Assembly (NCBI RefSeq): GCF_016908875.1
Contig: NZ_JAFBES010000018.1
Location: 1-51,537, forward strand
Source: Bacillus ectoiniformans
Lineage (GTDB): Bacteria; Bacillota; Bacilli; Bacillales; Domibacillaceae
Direction of reading: 5' to 3'
Length of the DNA: 51,537 bases
The translations under genes and the position numbers were made by a program. Below the pieces are notes generated by a model. That model saw nothing but the letters and a program-made list of their open reading frames with translations, was not told the origin of the DNA and made no database searches. Every line of letters starts with the position of its first letter. The first letter of the stretch is position 1. This document shows positions 39,033 through 50,085 of this stretch, in pieces.

Positions 39033-39797
39033 TCAAATGTTAAAAAGACGCAGAGCATTGTCAGTTGTTGCTTTTGCCACTTCTTCATAGCTGATTCCTT
39101 TTAACTCAGCAATCTCTTCTGCTACTAATTGAACATAAGCTGGCTCATTTCTTTTGCCGCGGTACGGGTGAGGTGCAAGGTATGGGCAGTCTGTTTCAAT
39201 CAATAGCTTATCTAATGGAACAGATACCGCTACTTCCTTTGGCTTTTTCGCATTTTTAAATGTCACTGGACCACCTAAGGAAATATAGAAGTTCATCTCT
39301 ATGCATTCACGGGCGATTTCCGCACTTCCGCTGAAACAATGCATAATTCCTCCGACCGTGCTTGCTTCTTCCTCCCTTAAAATATCTACAATATCCTGTG
39401 TCGCTTCGCGGTTATGAATAACAATCGGCAGCTTTACTTTTTTCGCGAGGCGAATCTGCTTTCTAAACACTTCTTTTTGAATATCATGAGGCGACTTGTC
39501 CCAATGATAATCCAGCCCCATTTCACCTAAAGCGACCACCTTCGGATGATTAGCCAGTTCCTCTAGCCACTCTAGATCTTCGTCTGTCATATCAATGGCA
39601 TCTACAGGGTGCCAGCCGACACTTGCATACAAGAAATCATAGGTTTCGACAAGTTCCATCGCTTTTTGAATGGTTGATCGGTCAAATCCCACGACGACCA
39701 TGCGGCTGACACCGGCTTCTTGTGCACGCTGAATGACCTCTTCTACATCTTCACTATATTGATCTGCATTTAAATGGACATGTGTATCGAATAACAA
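39033..39797 (-). CDS. TatD family metal-dependent DNase (YabD/DayD)
   Basis: Metal-dependent hydrolase with 3'-5' DNase activity in related proteins; also implicated in removal of D-amino acids from tRNA in B. subtilis. In the 254-residue TIM barrel the metal ligands are in DTHVHLN (4-10), GEMGLDYHW, VIHNREA, HCFSGS and ETDCPYLAPHP. The start is TTG with AAGGGTGA upstream. It follows metS by 82 bp, across a terminator. Confidence 0.95.
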   Translation of the reverse strand: MLFDTHVHLNADQYSEDVEEVIQRAQEAGVSRMVVVGFDRSTIQKAMELVETYDFLYASVGWHPVDAIDMTDEDLEWLEELANHPKVVALGEMGLDYHWDKSPHDIQKEVFRKQIRLAKKVKLPIVIHNREATQDIVDILREEEASTVGGIMHCFSGSAEIARECIEMNFYISLGGPVTFKNAKKPKEVAVSVPLDKLLIETDCPYLAPHPYRGKRNEPAYVQLVAEEIAELKGISYEEVAKATTDNALRLFNI

Positions 39798-39819
39798 TCC
39801 TATTCACCCTTTCGTAAAA

Positions 39820-39870
39820 GAAAAACATAGAAGTTCACGCCGAAATCGTTTCACGCGGAACATTCTATGT
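39820..39870 (-). terminator. Terminator after metS
   Basis: ACATAGAATGTTC and GAACTTCTATGT pair with one bulge or mismatch, with a small inner stem, and are followed by TTTTTC on the minus strand. Confidence 0.75.
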
Positions 39871-39879
39871 TTTTTTGCA

Positions 39880-41877
<1,998 letters not shown>

Positions 41878-41907
41878 CTAAACCTCCTAATAACCTTTTA
41901 CTTCAAT

Positions 41908-41944
41908 ATGTAGAAAAGCCCTGACCCAACGGTCGAGAGCTTCT
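41908..41944 (-). terminator. Terminator-like hairpin in the metS leader (possible attenuator)
   Basis: On the minus strand GCTCT-C-GACC pairs with GGTCAGGGC around GTTG and is followed by TTTTCT. It lies about 35 nt upstream of the metS start and downstream of the predicted promoter. GCCCAA at 41963-41968 could pair with TTGGGTC and disrupt it. No T-box consensus is present. Confidence 0.5.
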
Positions 41945-42013
41945 ATTTCAACACTGCCATTATTGGGCATTCTTTAGACATTTTTACTGACATTTTAACT
42001 ATTCTATTTAAAA

Positions 42014-42043
42014 AATATACCTTAATAAACATAATTGTCGCAA
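42014..42043 (-). promoter_or_regulatory. metS promoter (sigma-A), candidate
   Basis: On the minus strand TTGCGA (42038-42043), 18 bp, then TATATT (42014-42019). This gives a leader of about 130 nt in front of metS. Confidence 0.5.
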
Positions 42044-42117
42044 CTAAAAGGCAGTACCTTTATTTTCTCTTATTCCAGCACAATTGTAAATATTGAATCT
42101 TATATTCTCAGAATCAT

Positions 42118-42155
42118 TTTGTCGAATTCGACAAATACAAATTAATTATTCGACA
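42118..42155. promoter_or_regulatory. Cluster of three 0A (Spo0A) boxes
   Basis: TTTGTCGAATTCGACAAA (42118-42135) is a perfect palindrome made of two TGTCGAA boxes head to head. TTCGACA at 42149-42155 is a third perfect box, 22 bp from the second, two helical turns. The cluster lies about 106 bp upstream of the abrB -35 and 75 bp upstream of the metS -35. These are all exact matches to the Spo0A box; occupancy is inferred. Confidence 0.65.
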
Positions 42156-42260
42156 AAGTTTTTGATGATTATTTTTACATTTATTAACTAATATACCGAA
42201 AACGTTGATGTATCAAGGTTTCATCCACCTTACAATAAATAGAAAAATTACATTTTCTTG

Positions 42261-42289
42261 TTGACGTTTTTCCCATTCGCTGGTATGAT
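42261..42289 (+). promoter_or_regulatory. abrB promoter (sigma-A)
   Basis: TTGACG (42261-42266), 17 bp, then TATGAT (42284-42289), with start near 42296. The leader before the abrB ATG is about 84 nt. Confidence 0.85.
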
Positions 42290-42309
42290 AGAGTCACAAA
42301 TAAGAAATA

Positions 42310-42326
42310 TGTCGAAAATTGACGAG
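42310..42326 (+). promoter_or_regulatory. Tandem 0A boxes downstream of the abrB start site
   Basis: TGTCGAA, 3 bp, then TGACGAG, at about +14 to +31. B. subtilis abrB has the same arrangement, through which phosphorylated Spo0A represses it. Confidence 0.85.
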
Positions 42327-42379
42327 TTAAATTTTGGGATTGATTTTACTATATACACAATTTGAGAGGAGAATGAACA

Positions 42380-42664
42380 ATGAAATCAACAGGTATCGTA
42401 CGTAAAGTTGACGAATTAGGACGCGTAGTTATTCCAATTGAACTTCGCCGCACACTAGGAATTGCAGAAAAAGACGCATTAGAAATTTATGTAGACGACG
42501 ACAAGATCATCTTAAAGAAATACAAACCAAGCATGACTTGCCAAGTAACTGGGGAAGTTTCTGATAACAACGTGAAACTTGCTGGCGGAAAATTAATTCT
42601 TAGCCGTGAAGGTGCTGAGCAATTAATGAAAGAAATTGCTTCTTCATTTGAAACAGTAAAATAA
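42380..42664 (+). CDS. abrB: Transition-state regulator AbrB
   Basis: DNA-binding repressor of post-exponential genes in Bacillus, itself repressed by Spo0A. The product has 94 residues. The swapped-hairpin DNA-binding domain MKSTGIVRKVDELGRVVIPI covers residues 1-50. A C-terminal multimerisation part includes SMTCQVTGEVSDNNVKLAGG with one cysteine, as in B. subtilis. It starts at ATG with GAGAGGAG upstream. It is convergent with rsmI and divergent from metS. Confidence 0.98.
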   Translation: MKSTGIVRKVDELGRVVIPIELRRTLGIAEKDALEIYVDDDKIILKKYKPSMTCQVTGEVSDNNVKLAGGKLILSREGAEQLMKEIASSFETVK

Positions 42665-42669
42665 TTAAT

Positions 42670-42697
42670 AAGAGCTGCCCTTTGGCAGCTCTTTTTT
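42670..42697 (+). terminator. Terminator after abrB
   Basis: AAGAGCTGCC and GGCAGCTCTT pair perfectly around a short loop and are followed by six T. The A-rich left side may also serve rsmI from the other direction. Confidence 0.9.
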
Positions 42698-42710
42698 GAT
42701 TTGTGCTCAC

Positions 42711-43592
42711 TCATGATTCCACATGATACTCTTGGTACACATCTCTTTTACTCATTTGACGATCGACAGCTGCTTGCTTAATGGCTTCTTTTGAAGAGAA
42801 AGATTTCTCTTGAATGTAGAAATCAACGTGTTCAGCTATAGATAGTGACTCCCACCAATTTTCTGACTCCAGTTCTTCTACTGCCTGATTGCCTTCAACG
42901 ATTAAACAGAATTCACCGAGAATGTTTTCTTCCTTCGACCAGACCAGCGCCTCTTCAATTGTGCCGCGCAAAAATTCTTCAAACTTCTTCGTCAGCTCCC
43001 GGCAAAGAACGATTTTCCGATCACTTCCCAATACGTCAGCCATAGCGGCCAGTGCTTCTTTCAGCCTGTGCGGCGACTCATATAAGATAAATGTATCCTC
43101 TAAGCGATTCAGCTTTGATAATTGCTCTTTTCTTTCCTTTTTATTGCGGCTTAAAAAGCCATAAAAATAAAAAGGCTGAGGCGCAAGACCCGAGGCAATT
43201 AAAGCCGTCAAAGCTGCATTGGCGCCTGGAAGCGGGACTACACAAATGTTCTCTTCTACCGCTTTTACGACCAATTCATATCCTGGATCGGATATGGATG
43301 GCATTCCCGCATCACTTACTAAAGCAATATCTTCTCCTCTATGAATTCTTTCTATGAGCTGACTGCCGCTTTTCTCTTTATTATGTTCATGGTAGCTGAT
43401 AATGGGTGTCTGGATGTCAAAGTAATTGCACAGCTTCTTTGTATTTCGCGTATCTTCCGCAGCAATCACATTCGCCTCTTTCATGATGCGAATCGCTCGA
43501 AACGTCATATCTTCGAGGTTGCCAATAGGTGTGGGCACTAAATAAAGCGTTCCTTTCTCTGATGGCTCAAAGCTTTTCTGTTTACTAATCAA
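42711..43592 (-). CDS. rsmI: 16S rRNA 2'-O-ribose C1402 methyltransferase
   Basis: SAM-dependent enzyme of the tetrapyrrole methylase fold that modifies C1402 in the decoding centre. The product has 293 residues. It opens with LYLVPTPIGNLEDMTFRAI; AAEDTRNTKKL, LVSDAGMPSISDPGYELV and PLPGANAALTALIASGL follow. The start is TTG with AGGAGGG eight bases upstream and overlaps the end of the yazA gene by 8 bp. It completes the trmN6-yazA-rsmI operon. Confidence 0.95.
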   Translation of the reverse strand: MISKQKSFEPSEKGTLYLVPTPIGNLEDMTFRAIRIMKEANVIAAEDTRNTKKLCNYFDIQTPIISYHEHNKEKSGSQLIERIHRGEDIALVSDAGMPSISDPGYELVVKAVEENICVVPLPGANAALTALIASGLAPQPFYFYGFLSRNKKERKEQLSKLNRLEDTFILYESPHRLKEALAAMADVLGSDRKIVLCRELTKKFEEFLRGTIEEALVWSKEENILGEFCLIVEGNQAVEELESENWWESLSIAEHVDFYIQEKSFSSKEAIKQAAVDRQMSKRDVYQEYHVES

Positions 43593-43857
43593 TGAGCGTT
43601 CCCTCCTCTTCTAAATAGGCAATTTTTTTCTTTCGGGGCAATTGCTTAAACGCATACTCTGCCTGCATCGCCGCTGTTTTCGTAGGATATGATTTTGAAT
43701 AAATCAGTTCTACCGGTCTTCGGCCTCGGGTATATTTCGCTCCCTTACCGGCATTATGCGTTTGAATTCGTTTCTCTAAATGATTGGTATAGCCGCCGTA
43801 CAGCGTTCCATCTTTGCACTTTACTACGTAAAAATAATGACTATTGCTTATCTCCAT
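43585..43857 (-). CDS. yazA: GIY-YIG nuclease-domain protein (YazA-like)
   Basis: A 90-residue protein consisting of one GIY-YIG domain of the UPF0213/SLX1-like type. [27 protein letters not shown] carries the paired aromatic motifs and catalytic Arg, with [16 protein letters not shown] next and the Glu in [10 protein letters not shown]. The cellular substrate is unknown. It starts at ATG, 17 bp inside the end of trmN6, and overlaps rsmI. Confidence 0.93.
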   Translation of the reverse strand: MEISNSHYFYVVKCKDGTLYGGYTNHLEKRIQTHNAGKGAKYTRGRRPVELIYSKSYPTKTAAMQAEYAFKQLPRKKKIAYLEEEGTLID

Positions 43858-44587
43858 ATAACATCTCTCTTACTTCTTCTGTATATTCCCCTGCCTCATC
43901 ATACACATACAACGGAGGAAGAATCTTCATATCTGAAGCTCCGTCCTTAATTCCTTCAATCAGCACCGTATTGGCCTCTTTTCCTGGTTTTGGATAAACA
44001 AATCGAAGCCGCTTTGGCTCTAACCGGTATTTCCGCATGAGGGTGACTAAATCAAGAAGTCTTCCTGGCCGATGAACAAACGCTGCTTTACCACCTTGTT
44101 TCAGCAACTGACTGCTTGTCCGAATACAATCTTCAAGGGTACAAAGGATTTCATGTCTAGCGATCGCCAAGTGTTCATTCATATTGATTTCTCTATTAGA
44201 TGGAGTGATAAAATAAGGAGGGTTGCAAGTGACCACATTGTGCTTTTCAAATCCTAATAAAGAAGGACTGTCTTTTAAATCCCCATGAATCATCCGGATT
44301 TGGTGATTCAGCTGATTATAGGCAATGCTGCGTTCTGCCATATCATGCAAGCGTTCCTGTATCTCTACACCTGTAATCGGCACATCCGTTCTCGAGCTCA
44401 GCAGCAGCGGAACGACTCCGTTTCCCGAACACAAATCAATGATGGATCCTTTCTTTTTAGGGACATAAGCAAACCGAGCCAGCAGAACAGCATCCAGTGA
44501 AAAGGAAAAAACAGACGGACTTTGAATAATTCTTAAATCCTCCGCCAGCAAATAATCCAACCTCTCATCTCCAGTTAAATCGACCAT
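43841..44587 (-). CDS. trmN6: tRNA(1)(Val) adenine(37)-N6-methyltransferase-like protein
   Basis: Class I SAM methyltransferase (YabB in B. subtilis; related to E. coli TrmN6). In the 248-residue product the SAM loop is [15 protein letters not shown] (about 50-64) and the adenine-N6 catalytic motif is NPPYF. The ATG of [17 protein letters not shown] is chosen because GGAGG lies eight bases upstream; two earlier in-frame starts are too close to it. First gene of the trmN6-yazA-rsmI unit. The tRNA target is inferred from the family. Confidence 0.92.
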   Translation of the reverse strand: MVDLTGDERLDYLLAEDLRIIQSPSVFSFSLDAVLLARFAYVPKKKGSIIDLCSGNGVVPLLLSSRTDVPITGVEIQERLHDMAERSIAYNQLNHQIRMIHGDLKDSPSLLGFEKHNVVTCNPPYFITPSNREINMNEHLAIARHEILCTLEDCIRTSSQLLKQGGKAAFVHRPGRLLDLVTLMRKYRLEPKRLRFVYPKPGKEANTVLIEGIKDGASDMKILPPLYVYDEAGEYTEEVREMLYGDKQ

Positions 44588-44725
44588 AACCATTTCCTCC
44601 AAATTAAATAAGTGAACCTAAAAGCCAGGTATGTACTCATTAGCTAAACAACAGCTCTCTCTATTTATTGCTCTGTATAATCAAATTAACATATTGCCAG
44701 CTGGCTTTAATAAAAGTAAAATCTC

Positions 44726-44755
44726 ATAAAACAACCTTCCTCTTTCAAGGAAGGT
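44726..44755 (-). terminator. Terminator after yabA
   Basis: ACCTTCCTT and AGGAAGGT pair around GAAAG and are followed by TGTTTTATG on the minus strand. The ~140 bp to trmN6 must hold the promoter of that operon; I could not fix it. Confidence 0.75.
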
Positions 44756-44769
44756 ATTATTTACTATAG

Positions 44770-45135
44770 TTATTTTTTATTTAAAAACGATAAACAAAAC
44801 AAGCAATCATCTTTACGCGGGCTGCCAAAATGAACATTGCATATATGGAATCCTTCTTGATAGAGCCGCGCTAGATTATCGTAGCCTTCACCAATATCCA
44901 TCAATCTTTGAGAACTTGAGTTGAATTTCTCTCCATTTATTGTTTGTTCCGGCTGGCTGCGGGATAATTCCAGCTGCTCCAGCCGTCTTCGTAAATTCTC
45001 ATTTTCTAGCTTTAAAGAATTGTTCTCCTCCAGCATTTCTGCCAGATTCTTTTTTAAGTCGCCAAGCTGTTTATACAACTGTCCAATTTGCGTCTCCATA
45101 TGGCTGACTGAATCAAAAAACTCTTTTTTATCCAC
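44770..45135 (-). CDS. yabA: Replication initiation control protein YabA
   Basis: Binds DnaA and the DnaN clamp to limit replication initiation. The 121-residue product has an N-terminal leucine-zipper coiled coil (about 1-65) for tetramerisation and a C-terminal zinc domain with His and Cys ligands in FHICNVHFG and DDCLFCLSF. It starts at ATG. It ends the tmk-to-yabA cluster, 13 bp after ricT, next to the clamp-loader gene holB. Confidence 0.96.
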   Translation of the reverse strand: MDKKEFFDSVSHMETQIGQLYKQLGDLKKNLAEMLEENNSLKLENENLRRRLEQLELSRSQPEQTINGEKFNSSSQRLMDIGEGYDNLARLYQEGFHICNVHFGSPRKDDCLFCLSFLNKK

Positions 45136-45148
45136 TCATCCCACCCCA

Positions 45149-45976
45149 TTACTCCGTGGCTTGTGCTGAAATGGCACCTTCTTTTGTTATTTCGTCTATC
45201 GTAAATTCAAGCACCCGTTCAAGATTAAATACATTTACTTGAAGGATTCGTTCTAAAATATTCAGCCCCACCACTTTACCTGAACCTTCTGGTGTCGTTA
45301 CGATCTCACCTACATCAGGCATGACTTCCTTGGCTGCTTCATATTCGTCATTTTCGTACTTTAAGCAGCACATTAATCGTCCGCATAGTCCAGAAATCTT
45401 CGTGGGGTTTAAAGAAAGATTTTGATCTTTAGCCATTTTAATAGAGACGGGTTCAAAGTCCCCTAAAAACGTTGAACAGCAAAGCATTCTTCCACATGGA
45501 CCAATTCCGCCAAGCATCTTTGCTTCATCACGAACACCGATCTGACGAAGTTCAATTCTTGTTCTGAAAATGGCTGCGAGATCTTTCACCAGCTCACGGA
45601 AATCGACTCGTCCATCCGCGGTAAAGTAAAAGATCACCTTATTGCGGTCAAACGTGTATTCCACATCGACCAGCTTCATATCCAGTTTATGAGTACTGAT
45701 CTTTTCACAGCATACCTCAAACGCTTCTAAGGCCGCTGTATGATTTTCCTCAACGATCAGCCGGTCTTTCTGGTCTGCGATTCGAATGACCTTCTTTAAA
45801 GGAAGAACGATATCATTCTCATCGACTTGCTTTGGCCCAACGACGACTTGGCCATGCTCTACTCCTCTGACTGTTTCCACAATCACATGGCTGTCTTTCT
45901 CAATCTCCAAATCCATTGGATCAAAATAATATATTTTACCCGCTTTTTTAAAGCGTACTCCTACTACATTATACAA
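45149..45976 (-). CDS. ricT: RicT (YaaT), PSP1-domain protein of the Y-complex
   Basis: With RicA and RicF it forms an iron-sulfur complex that assists RNase Y and affects sporulation and competence in B. subtilis. In the 275-residue product the PSP1 domain covers about 60-145 and conserved cysteines occur in IGPCGRMLCCSTFLGDFEPV and GLCGRLMCCLKYEND, the likely cluster ligands. The start is TTG (GGGAG upstream), overlapping holB by 8 bp; B. subtilis also begins MYNVIGVRFKKAG. The other Y-complex genes are not in this window. Confidence 0.96.
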   Translation of the reverse strand: MYNVVGVRFKKAGKIYYFDPMDLEIEKDSHVIVETVRGVEHGQVVVGPKQVDENDIVLPLKKVIRIADQKDRLIVEENHTAALEAFEVCCEKISTHKLDMKLVDVEYTFDRNKVIFYFTADGRVDFRELVKDLAAIFRTRIELRQIGVRDEAKMLGGIGPCGRMLCCSTFLGDFEPVSIKMAKDQNLSLNPTKISGLCGRLMCCLKYENDEYEAAKEVMPDVGEIVTTPEGSGKVVGLNILERILQVNVFNLERVLEFTIDEITKEGAISAQATE

Positions 45977-46976
45977 AGGAAGCTCCCCCCTGTAAATTCA
46001 ACACAAGCTGCTCCATCAACAGTTGTGGATTCATATTGGCATCAAGCTTGCGCTTCGCTTCTAATATAGCTGTCATCTGTTCTGTTATCCTTTTAGCTGA
46101 AGACTGTAGAACAGTATTCTTGAAAGAAGCAAGCTTGTCAGGAAAAGCCAAACCTTGTTCTTCGCCGGTTTGCAAAGATAACAGATCTTTATATAGCAAT
46201 AGCAAGAGGTCTAGCGCGAGATTGACTTGTTGTTTATCTTTAAAGTGCCCATTAAAATCCTCTTGTAATTTCACCATTGCTTCCAACGGATTTTTTTCAA
46301 GGACTTCATACAATTTTAACACTATTTTACGCGACTGTGCAAACCACTCATCATTACTTAATTCTAATGCTTCATGAAAATTGTTGGTTAATCTTGAAAC
46401 GAGTGAAGCGAGCGGAACAGACACGCCTTCTTCTACTAATTTCTCTTTCAAAACGGCATGCGGCAAAGGCTTAAATGATAATAGCTGACACCTTGAAAGA
46501 ATGGTAGGAAGCATTCTTTGTGATTGCTCGGTCATTAAGAGGGCGACAGTATCCGATTTAGGTTCTTCTAAGAATTTCAGCAAGCTATTAGCTGCACTTG
46601 CTGTCATCTTATCTGCATGGCTGATCAGGTAGATTTTTTTGCTCGATTCTACCGCTGTCTTGCTAAATTCCTGCTGCAAATCATAAATTTGCTGTTTTTT
46701 AATCGACAGGCCGTCCGGCTCAATGACATGAATATCCGGATGGTTTCCACTGTCAATCCGCCGGCAATTAATGCACGTTTCACACGGCATCACTTCATCT
46801 ATCGGTGAAAGACAAAACAAACTTTTAGCAAAAAGGAGAGCGGTCTTCTTTTTGCCGGTGCCAGGATCTCCTTCGAAAATATACGCATGGGCAACACGGC
46901 CTTTTTTTATGCTGTTGGTCAACATTCTCAGCACAATCGGCTGCATTTCATTCATTTCGTTCCACGCTTGTGACAC
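45969..46976 (-). CDS. holB: DNA polymerase III delta' subunit
   Basis: Clamp-loader subunit. In the 335-residue product the P-loop-like FEGDPGTGKKKTALLFA (about 34-50) is followed by a zinc module with CETCINCRRI and the SRC motif in LPTILSRCQLLSF. It starts at GTG with GGGGA upstream; the homologous AWNEMNEMQPIVLRML region supports it. It overlaps ricT by 8 bp and follows yaaR by 12 bp. Confidence 0.95.
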   Translation of the reverse strand: MSQAWNEMNEMQPIVLRMLTNSIKKGRVAHAYIFEGDPGTGKKKTALLFAKSLFCLSPIDEVMPCETCINCRRIDSGNHPDIHVIEPDGLSIKKQQIYDLQQEFSKTAVESSKKIYLISHADKMTASAANSLLKFLEEPKSDTVALLMTEQSQRMLPTILSRCQLLSFKPLPHAVLKEKLVEEGVSVPLASLVSRLTNNFHEALELSNDEWFAQSRKIVLKLYEVLEKNPLEAMVKLQEDFNGHFKDKQQVNLALDLLLLLYKDLLSLQTGEEQGLAFPDKLASFKNTVLQSSAKRITEQMTAILEAKRKLDANMNPQLLMEQLVLNLQGGASFV

Positions 46977-46988
46977 TTCGATCCCCGC

Positions 46989-47429
46989 CTATATGTGTAA
47001 ATTTATAAGTAATCCTTTAATTTCACCAATTTGTCCAAGAAGATCAATCGATTTCTTCTCCTCATTCATGACATCTTCCGATAACTCGATCAGCTTTTCA
47101 TCAATCGTTTCAACAATTTTGAGCTGGCGATTTTCTCCGAATTGGTTCCACGTCTGAGAATTCTTCAAGTTCATTCCGAATTCCACTGTTTCCCGGATAA
47201 AACGGCGAACGAGGGTTTTATACTTCGCCAGTTCATGGAAAGTACGAGAACGCGCTAATCGTTCTCCCGCTCCTTCAATATCCGACAGCAGTTTCGTGAT
47301 TTGTTCGGTCTTCATCTGCTGTCCGTGCTGCTGGACGAAACTCGAAAATTTGGATTGCGCTAATGGGCCGGACTTCTGATCATTCCTCAACTTATCTACA
47401 TTAAAAGGCATATCTTTGTTGATCTTCAT
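46989..47429 (-). CDS. yaaR: YaaR family protein (DUF327)
   Basis: A 146-residue, mainly helical cytoplasmic protein of unknown function that is always found in the tmk-darA-yaaR-holB neighbourhood. The GAGERLARSRTFHELAKYKTLVRRFI segment is the conserved core of the family, and the C-terminal half is predicted coiled coil. It starts at ATG with GGAGGAACTC-type ribosome site upstream, 15 bp after darA. Confidence 0.92.
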   Translation of the reverse strand: MKINKDMPFNVDKLRNDQKSGPLAQSKFSSFVQQHGQQMKTEQITKLLSDIEGAGERLARSRTFHELAKYKTLVRRFIRETVEFGMNLKNSQTWNQFGENRQLKIVETIDEKLIELSEDVMNEEKKSIDLLGQIGEIKGLLINLHI

Positions 47430-47444
47430 TTCAGAGTTCCTCCA

Positions 47445-47792
<348 letters not shown>

Positions 47793-47812
47793 TCATCTAT
47801 CCTCTTATTTAC

Positions 47813-47818
47813 ATTATA
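47813..47818 (-). promoter_or_regulatory. Promoter upstream of darA (extended -10)
   Basis: TGGTATAAT on the minus strand combines a perfect TATAAT (47813-47818) with the extended TG. The -35 is weak. It would drive darA-yaaR-holB-ricT-yabA in addition to read-through from tmk across the 155-bp gap. Confidence 0.6.
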
Positions 47819-47929
47819 CCAAGAAAAAGAAAGCCTCGCATAATTGCCCCGTATATAAAAATAAGCTGTCCTTATGTCCCTTTTCATCTCAGGCAGAAAT
47901 TTGCAGGGAACAGTAAGTCAGCTAGGAAT

Positions 47930-48562
47930 TTATTTACTCATTTTGCTTAATATACAGCTTATACTTTCATTATATACGTCATCGAAAGGTTTTTCCGCAT
48001 TAATTTGAACGATGCGCTCGGAAAACTTTTCAGCTAGAAGTAAATAGCCTTCTCTTACTTTTTGATGAAAGTTGAGGCTTTCAAGATCCAGGCGATTCAC
48101 TTCCCGTTCTTGATGTGCTTGAATGCGTGCTAATCCAACTTCTGGACGTACATCAAATAATAAGGTTAATTCAGGCATGACTTCATTAATAGCAAATTGA
48201 TTGATCTCATAGACTTCCTCTATGCCAAGGCCTCTCGCATGGCCTTGATATGCAAGAGAACTGTCAATGAAGCGGTCACAAAGCACGATCTCACCTGCAT
48301 CAAGAGCCGGAACTACCTTTTCGACTAAGTGCTGCCTTCTCGCAGCCGCATATAATAAAGCCTCTGTCCGTCCATCCATCTCCGTATTCTCTTTATTTAA
48401 TATTACTTCGCGAATCTGTTCAGATATGGATATGCCGCCGGGCTCGCGTGTTGCCGTCACCCGATATCCTTTTTCTTTTAATGTATATGCAATCTTTTGA
48501 ATGACACTTGTTTTACCAGCCCCTTCAGGCCCTTCAATCGTAATAAACATCCCTTTACTCAT
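47930..48562 (-). CDS. tmk: Thymidylate kinase
   Basis: Phosphorylates dTMP to dTDP. The product has 210 residues. The P-loop is [15 protein letters not shown] (about 10-24), the DR(Y/F) motif is [13 protein letters not shown], and the LID region follows at [17 protein letters not shown]. It starts at ATG. It follows the YaaO-type decarboxylase by 42 bp. Confidence 0.97.
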   Translation of the reverse strand: MSKGMFITIEGPEGAGKTSVIQKIAYTLKEKGYRVTATREPGGISISEQIREVILNKENTEMDGRTEALLYAAARRQHLVEKVVPALDAGEIVLCDRFIDSSLAYQGHARGLGIEEVYEINQFAINEVMPELTLLFDVRPEVGLARIQAHQEREVNRLDLESLNFHQKVREGYLLLAEKFSERIVQINAEKPFDDVYNESISCILSKMSK

Positions 48563-48604
48563 TCTCTACCTCCGTACCTATGCTAGCTTCTATTTTACGT
48601 GTTT

Positions 48605-50023
48605 TCACACTGAAAAAACAGTGATCTTTTTTTCGTCAAGCAACCGGCCGCCGTGAAAGTGAGTGCCTGCATCCATTAGCTTCTCTAAAGCACCTATCGT
48701 TTCTTCCGTCAGCCGTTCGCCCGACATGATCAGCGGTATTCCTGGAGGATAGGGAATGACCATTTCAGCAGCAATTCTTCCGGCTGCTTCTTTTAAACTG
48801 ATGGTTTCCTTGCTGCATTTGCTTTGTTCTTGATAGGTAAGAGACAAAGTGGATACTTTTTTATGAGTGACTTTCATAGAATGGGAATTCTCTGCATGAT
48901 CTTTGTCAGGAATCGATAAATCCGCGAACTTTTCCTCTGCTGCCTTCATGTATTCTATTTCGCCTGCTTTAAGAAGCGGCAGTGTACATAACACTTGAAC
49001 AGGGTCTGCTAATTCAGTAAAAATTCCGGCTGCTTCAAGCTCCTGCTGCAATTCAAACCCACTATACCCGGTTTTTCTAATGATTAGTTTCATAGGATCC
49101 CGCGGAGATACTACTTCTAGCCCCTTAGCTTTGAATAAAGAAATGGTTCTCCCTCTGGCTTCTAGCGTCTTAGTTTGGTCTTCTTTCGTAAAAGATGCGG
49201 CATAAGCCCGTGCCATATCAAGGGAAGCCATAATCGGATAGGATGGGCTGCTCGATTGAAGCGCCTGCAAATAAAATTCTAAGCGGCTGACCGACACTCG
49301 ATCAGAATTCACATGCAAATAAGAGCCCATCGTCATCGCCGGCAGCACTTTATGCGCAGAATGAACAACGACATCAGCCCCCATTGTTAATGAACTGGCT
49401 GGCATCATTCCTCCTGCTATAAAGTGAGGGCCATGTGCTTCATCGACTAACACAAGAGAATGATGGCTTTTGGCTTCAGCAATAATGTCTTCAATTGATT
49501 CCGCTCCGCCATAATAGGTTGGATACGTTAAAATTAATGCCTTGGCTTTCGGGTATTGCCGGTAAGCCATTCGCACGGTTTCAAGATTGACTCCACCTGC
49601 CGCTTGTAAATATGTATCGTATTCCGGTTCTAAAAAAACAGGCGCGAGTTTCGCTATCTGCAAAGCATGAAGAATCGACTTATGGCAATTCCTCTGAACA
49701 AATACCGTGTCACCTTCTTCGCAAGCTGCCATAATCATAGTTAAATTTCCAACTGTGCTGCCGTTAATGAGAAGATAACTTTTTTTCGTTCGATATAAAT
49801 CAGCTAATAGCGCTTCCGCCTCCATGATACAGCCTTCAGGCGAATGAAGATCATCGAGTCCCGAAAGCTCTGTCAGGTCATAAGCTAAGAAGCGCTTCAT
49901 TGCTGAAGGAAAACTATCTAACATGGCTAATCCGTTTTTGTGGCCTGGCACATGATAAGAAAGCGGTTGTTTATTTATAAAATGTTCTAAAGCCTCTACG
50001 ATAGGCATTCTTGACTGGTTCAA
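48605..50023 (-). CDS. Orn/Lys/Arg decarboxylase family protein (YaaO-like)
   Basis: Fold-type I PLP decarboxylase of the ornithine/lysine/arginine group. In the 472-residue product the PLP lysine lies in VVHSAHKVLPAMTMGS, the DEAHG motif is LVDEAHGPHF, and the C-terminal Orn/Lys/Arg decarboxylase domain ends near PPGIPLIMSGE. It could be arginine or lysine decarboxylase for polyamine synthesis; residues deciding the substrate cannot be judged by eye. The start is TTG at 50023 or ATG at 50008; neither has an ideal ribosome site. It lies between csfB and tmk; B. subtilis has yaaO here. Confidence 0.9.
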   Translation of the reverse strand: MNQSRMPIVEALEHFINKQPLSYHVPGHKNGLAMLDSFPSAMKRFLAYDLTELSGLDDLHSPEGCIMEAEALLADLYRTKKSYLLINGSTVGNLTMIMAACEEGDTVFVQRNCHKSILHALQIAKLAPVFLEPEYDTYLQAAGGVNLETVRMAYRQYPKAKALILTYPTYYGGAESIEDIIAEAKSHHSLVLVDEAHGPHFIAGGMMPASSLTMGADVVVHSAHKVLPAMTMGSYLHVNSDRVSVSRLEFYLQALQSSSPSYPIMASLDMARAYAASFTKEDQTKTLEARGRTISLFKAKGLEVVSPRDPMKLIIRKTGYSGFELQQELEAAGIFTELADPVQVLCTLPLLKAGEIEYMKAAEEKFADLSIPDKDHAENSHSMKVTHKKVSTLSLTYQEQSKCSKETISLKEAAGRIAAEMVIPYPPGIPLIMSGERLTEETIGALEKLMDAGTHFHGGRLLDEKKITVFSV

Positions 50024-50085
50024 TATCGATCCATTCCTTTTTTATTTTATCTGCTATTAGCCTATCATATATTCCTTTATCATGT

